64,000 nucleotides of DNA from contig JALLLT010000010.1 of NCBI GenBank assembly GCA_025266875.1, positions 1,054,001 to 1,118,000 on the forward strand. The letters are read 5' to 3'. The DNA comes from Fennellomyces sp. T-0311. Its lineage: Eukaryota; Mucoromycota; Mucoromycetes; Mucorales; Lichtheimiaceae. How positions within the stretch are numbered: the first letter of the stretch is position 1; every line of letters begins with the position of its first letter. Positions 59,770-64,000 of the stretch are shown in pieces. Position numbers and translations under genes: made by a program. The notes under the pieces are model-generated. The model saw only the letters and a list, made by a program, of their open reading frames with translations, was not told the DNA's origin and made no database searches.

Positions 59770-62604
59770 TTATGGGTGGTCAGTAGGGGCTTGTAAATCG
59801 ACTTCCGGGGCTGGCTCTTCTTCTCCGATCTCAGCAATTGGGTGACTCAGGTAGTCGATCTTACGTAGCACATGAATCAGGGCAGGCCATGCCTCTTCCA
59901 TTTGCCTCGTAGCAGCCCAGCATTTGAACGCGGCAATCAGTTCATTATGTGGTCCAGCGGCTGCATCTCGTCAGTTAGCGCGGGGATAGTGCTGAAGGCA
60001 TCTAATAACTCCTCCACCGAAGTGCCTATTTGGGGGCAAGTGGTGTAGTGCTCTCGCGTCGCGGCAACAGTACCACATCGACAGTCCTTTAACGAGTATG
60101 AAGGGAGTCAGTGCATGCGCCACCGGACTAGTCGATGTCTATCCTTAGAGAGGGCACTTAAATATAGTATTGGGTCAACTATTCTCTGTTGTCGGAGGCA
60201 GCGGATTGTCTTGTACTTGTTGACTCGTGATTTGAATTCGTCGTCCCGTTTGTTAGCAATTGCTGCTTCCGTTGGGTCCTTCGGTGCATCTAGATGGCCT
60301 TGCAGTTTGGCGTACTCCTTATGAAGTGGGTTTGCTGTTGTCAGCTTTTTCCATTGGTCGTCATTAGGCTTCTTCTTGGCGTCCCAGAGGATTGACAGCT
60401 CTACTGATCGTACCATGCTCGACATCAGTAGTGTGCGTAATCGAGTGACAGATTTGAGTTGTAGAGCTCGTGCCCGAAGCTGCATCTATGGCAGAACAGC
60501 CAGTACCATAGCAACTATGGTAGGAAAGATTGTTAAGTTACTGCGATTGAAAGCCATCTTGATGCATCCGGTCTGAGCTTTGTGTAGTTTCTCGAGTTGC
60601 TTCACCGATAATGCCGTGATTGCGATACTGTATTCCAGAACTGGGCACACAAACGAGCGGTAGGTACGTAAAGCTGGCCATAATCCGATATCATATTGAT
60701 GGATACCCAGTTGTCGGAGCATTGCCATACTACCAGTTGCCTTTGTAATACGCTGGTTGATGAGCTGCTCACTATCGATACCCTGGTACGTGAACGGAAT
60801 ACCCAGGTATTGGAAGCTGGGTACTTTGCGTATTGTGGTATTGTAGATAGTGTATTGTGTGTCTGTCTCCTGGCTGCTGTTCCGTTGCGATGGCGGCACT
60901 ATGATCACACACTTATCGGGGTGCCGCCGGTATCCATTGTCGAGCGAGTGTTGTTCGGCTAGCTTCAATAGTTGGACCATGTCGTTAGGAGAGCCGATCA
61001 GAGCAACATCATCAGCATATAGTAAGGCCGACACCATTGTATGTACAGTATCTGGTCGATCTTTGCCTGGCCTACCGTGCTTGTCCCCTTCATAACACAG
61101 GATTTGTACTGCTGCTTCCGTATATTGAGGTTGCGGGGTCGAGCGAATTCTCAACGGATGTTGAGCAGTGGAATACATGCAGATACGCAGCCGGTTCGGA
61201 AGTGTGTTGATGAAAATCGCATACAGTAGAGGGCTAATGATAGAGCCTTGTAGTACTCCTCTTGCTGGCTGGATATACCGTGACTGATAGTTTTGAAGGA
61301 CAACAGTGATGCGGACGTCGTCGAACATATGACGCGTGAGGTGGAACAGAGCGCTCGACAAGCTACCTTGCAACGTTGACCATATTGTGTCGCATGAGCT
61401 ACTGTCATAAGCTTGCTTGATGTCTAGAAACGCTTGTACCGGTGGTTCTCCATACTGTCGAGTGTACTGGCGAACTAGCGCGTTTAGGGCGAAAGCTTGA
61501 TCAAGAGCACCGCATTTATGACGAAAGCCCCCTTGTGCGATATCTAAGGCGGCATTGCAGCAAGGATCTTTGGTAATAAGCATCGTTCAAGAAGTTTCCT
61601 TATAACGCTTGTCAAGCTTATTGGTCGGTAATTGCCTGCTTCCGTGGGGTCACCTTTCTTGAAGGTAGGAACAACGTTGGCCGTATGCCAGGACAATGGT
61701 ACATATGACCAGTTCCAACATAAGGTGAATAGTTTGCTTAGGATCCTTGACACCACTTTAACAATGGGCTTGAGCGTTGCAACCTGTGATATGGTCTTTG
61801 CCAGGTGCTTCCCGAGGGGCCACCTTTCTAATGCAGTTTTCAATCTGTTCTGCGGGAAAAGGGTTCTCATCCTCGTCGATCATATTGTTTGCCTGGAAAA
61901 AAGTTGTTTTCTGTTTATCGTTGCATTCCCCGCCAAAAACTTGCGACAGATGTTCAGCCATAACTTCCATGGCATAGTGAGGACCAGAAGGGTGTGAGAA
62001 TGTGTGGCTTGCTTGGCGGTTTCGGCGCATACGTTTGATAGCGGAATTTGCCTCGCCTACTGGTGCCCTCCCAAATTTCTCACAGAATTGTTTCCAGGTG
62101 CGTCTTTGTGCTCTTTTGACTGCCAGCGAGAAATCCTCACAGCATTCTGTAAAGCTTGTCCAATATTTCGCCCTGATCACAACGTTGTTTGGTGCGCTGC
62201 GCCATCGTCGGTATGCTTTTGCTTGGAGACCGTCATTCCAGAACCATTTCCACGTCTTGGGGTGTCCATTACTTTGGGAAACACTGTTGTTAAGTGCCTC
62301 ATAAATTGCTGAGTTTAGGTTGTGCCCTAGTTGTTCGATCAAGGCCGGGTCCGGTATCATTCTTGCACTGTCGTTAGCTGCTCAAGTTGCCGCCTAATGC
62401 CAACGGTGTTCTGTTCAAAATTGGAGATAAACAGATTTCGGACTTTAGGTTCGTTCAGTCGTTGTAGTTTCCAGTGTTGACGAGGTGAATTTTGTGCCGG
62501 CAGCAGTCGCCATTGAGTGCGCGGTGTGAAGGTCAATGTGCAGAGGTGATGTTGTGAGTTCAGAGAGTTCATATTAAAGATATTGATGTCCAGAGATGTG
62601 ATAC
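59770..62604 (-). mobile_element. Decayed non-LTR retrotransposon (LINE), ORF2 remnants
   Basis: On the minus strand the blocks follow the order of a LINE ORF2: a post-endonuclease linker (62357-62604), an N-terminal RT extension (61758-62360), an RT fingers block (61544-61870, with SYVPLSWHTANVVPTFKKGD and NYRPISLTSV), the RT core (60486-61583), a connector (60108-60485), and a C-terminal Cys/His segment (DCRCG..REHYTTCP, about 59950-60090) to a stop near 59770. RT motif A (FLDIKQAYD), motif B (GVLQGSIISPLLY) and motif C (YADD) are intact. The frame is broken by in-frame stops (near 60483-60485 and 60108-60110) and at least three frame changes, so the copy is dead. No endonuclease is visible: the 5' side is cut at 62604, where the CACTA element begins. 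Confidence 0.88.
60486..61583 (-). pseudogene. Reverse transcriptase core of the LINE
   Basis: This is the largest uninterrupted block of the element, 365 codons. It carries the palm-domain catalytic aspartates (Asp in DIKQAYD and the YADD pair), GGFRHKCGALDQAF, the GSIISPLLYAIFIN loop, and FQYLGIPFTYQG of the thumb/YLG region. The intact catalytic residues within an otherwise broken ORF show that the copy was once active. The domain order and the Jockey/I-like character of the motifs fit a fungal or animal-type LINE rather than a retroviral RT. Confidence 0.85.
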
Positions 62605-64000
62605 CACTACGGAAAATTTGCCACTGCATATCACTGGATATCCACAAAATGTCCCTTTTCACTGGAAATCCCGTCATGCCACTGGAAGTCCCCTCGTTTC
62701 CTCTTTTAACATAAACGGATTCTCGTAGTCTGTATCGTTTAATATACGCCCTCTATATAGTTATACTGCATAAAAGTATATTCTGCAAAGGTTTTATTTC
62801 TGGGGAACTGCAAATCACGGAAGATCACTGCAGGTGCCAAAGTTATAGGCTTACTGCCACCCGTTCCTGCATCTTAATTCTTTGCCAACCATTTCATGAG
62901 ATAGTTTGGACTGCTTGGCATTCTTTTTGTAAGTTTTTCGTCAACCTACCACCTGCCAACTAATCTAAAACGATTCCATTCAGTTTGTAATGACAGAGTT
63001 CGAATTGATTACTAGCCTTCCTTGCACCAAGTTTCAGTGCATCCGTTGTGGCGGCGTATTCAAAAAACGCGACGTTACGCGCTCAGTACACGCGACCCAA
63101 TGCATCGCAGCTAGTGAAAAAGAAAAGCAGGATCGCCGAATGGCAATTGAACGCGCGCGAAAGCGCCTGAAACAAAGCTCAACAGTTCTGAGTAGTGCCG
63201 ACAGGTATGATTAGCTTGGTTCGGTTGAATTTGGAATTAACATAGGTTAGTTCCACTGAAAGCAATGAGGACACAAGATATACACAAGGGGCACCGGATG
63301 CTACTGAGTATGTATGATTGTGGTTTCACTTAAAGTGTACTTACTAAACATACTCGGTAGGATGGAAGGGCCAAGGGCCAGTGATGAACCAGATCCGACA
63401 TACGATGATAATGTTGATTTTGATTATGGCAATCCACTTGATGATGATATGGGTTTCAGTACAATCAACAGTGCTGTGAATCGAAACCAGGATACAGCAG
63501 CAATACCGATACGTACATTTGAATATAGTGATGACGAAGCCCGAGGCGAAGATAAGGTGGATATAACCAGTAAACGATTATTCAAGCTATCGATCAAGCA
63601 CAAAGTTCCAAGAGCCTTCTATGATAGCATGACAAAAGTATTCAACGAATATGTTGACGGAACGAGCCAACCACTTTTAAGCCACTTCCGATCCAAGAAT
63701 CTTTTGCAAAAAGAGTACCCGGTGAAGCCGGTGCGGTATGATGTCTGTAGCAGAGGCTGCATGATGTACCAACAATACGACGAGTTGACTCAGTGTACAC
63801 ATTGCAAGAGACCACGTTTTTCAAAGAAACGTACGCGTGACGGAACTTTAAAATCACAGGTAACTATGCTTCAGCTACCGTTGTCAGCTCAATTAGCATC
63901 ATTTGTTCGTAATGCAGCTACTCGTGACGATTTATTGTACCGATCAACCTTGCCAAATCGAAAAGCCGGGGTGTACACCGATATTTTTGACGGAGATGTC
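62605..64000 (+). mobile_element. Left end of a CACTA/EnSpm-type DNA transposon (continues beyond window)
   Basis: At 62605 the sequence starts CACTACGGAAAATTTG, close to the plant En/Spm terminal repeat CACTACAAGAAAA. It is followed within 85 bases by four more CACTG(C/G) units at 62622, 62632, 62660 and 62680 (e.g. CACTGGAAATCCC, CACTGGAAGTCCC), resembling the subterminal repeats that CACTA transposases bind. An intact tnp2-like gene starts 385 bases inside. The LINE coding frame stops abruptly at 62604, so the element seems to have inserted there. The expected 3-bp duplication would be TAC (62602-62604), which cannot be checked because the right end lies outside. Confidence 0.6.
62990..64000 (+). 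CDS. tnp2/transposase_21-like protein with N-terminal zinc finger, 3'-truncated by window edge
   Basis: Exon 1 (62990-63204) encodes a C-x2-C-x12-H-x4-C finger (CIRCGGVFKKRDVTRSVHATQC pattern) and a basic helix. A short exon (about 63251-63299) and a long exon from 63361 follow in phase. An acidic linker rich in Asp leads to the tnp2-type region: KLFKLS-like segment, FNEYVDGTSQPLL, KEYPVKPVRYDVC, SRGCMMYQQYDELTQCTHCK (a second Cys cluster), LPLSAQLASFVRNAATRDDLLYRS and GVYTDIFDGDV. The last three match the conserved stretch of CACTA Tnp2-type proteins just before the transposase core. No stop interrupts it, so it may be functional or recently so. The family call is moderately secure; the catalytic core is beyond the window. 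Confidence 0.7.

Overview
This window is nuclear DNA from a filamentous, early-diverging fungus, most likely Mucoromycota and probably Mucorales. The evidence is the very intron-dense genes (introns mostly 50-70 nt, GT..AG), a 458-codon EF-1alpha with an intron inside the first GTPase motif, short TATA-led promoters, and a mix of compact housekeeping loci with gene-poor AT-rich stretches and transposon debris. No bacterial, organellar or rRNA/tRNA locus was recognised. Exon structures were worked out by hand from splice signals, reading phase and family conservation; where exon sums are quoted, they close on whole codons.

Layout. 0-4 kb: the 3' end of a leucine-rich-repeat gene, then a foldback transposable element and gene-poor DNA. 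4.3-7.9 kb: glutathione-dependent formaldehyde dehydrogenase (class III ADH, +) facing a Pbs2/Wis1-type MAP kinase kinase (-). 8.4-14.6 kb: relics of unrecognised intron-containing genes, then AT-rich DNA. 14.7-16.5 kb: a VAMP7-like R-SNARE (+) converging on Pam16 (-). 18.9-28.3 kb: an aldehyde dehydrogenase (+) converging on a huge THADA/Trm732 gene (-), whose promoter side carries a pogo/Tigger-type MITE. 29.5-33.8 kb: a triose-phosphate/nucleotide-sugar-type transporter (-) and Qcr8 of respiratory complex III (-). 34.4-38.6 kb: decayed LRR-like frames, then a kinase-like gene lacking the N-lobe and catalytic motifs. 38.9-46.0 kb: four oxidoreductase genes in a row on the minus strand (two tandem D-2-hydroxyacid dehydrogenase paralogues, a cytochrome P450 and a nitronate monooxygenase). 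48.0-50.0 kb: a ubiquitin-conjugating enzyme and an RGG-tailed protein of unknown function. 52.9-56.4 kb: EF-1alpha (-) and proteasome beta7 (+), divergently arranged. 57-64 kb: a transposon nest made of a solo LTR with target-site duplication, a decayed LINE, and the left end of a CACTA/EnSpm element that appears to have inserted into the LINE and whose tnp2-like gene runs off the window.

Functionally most genes are unlinked housekeeping genes. The only cluster-like arrangement is the co-oriented oxidoreductase block. Three of its four genes have a TATA element about 45 nt before the start codon, which is compatible with co-expression, though no pathway can be assigned. The transposon nest and the unidentified gene relics are the parts that standard annotation would most likely get wrong.
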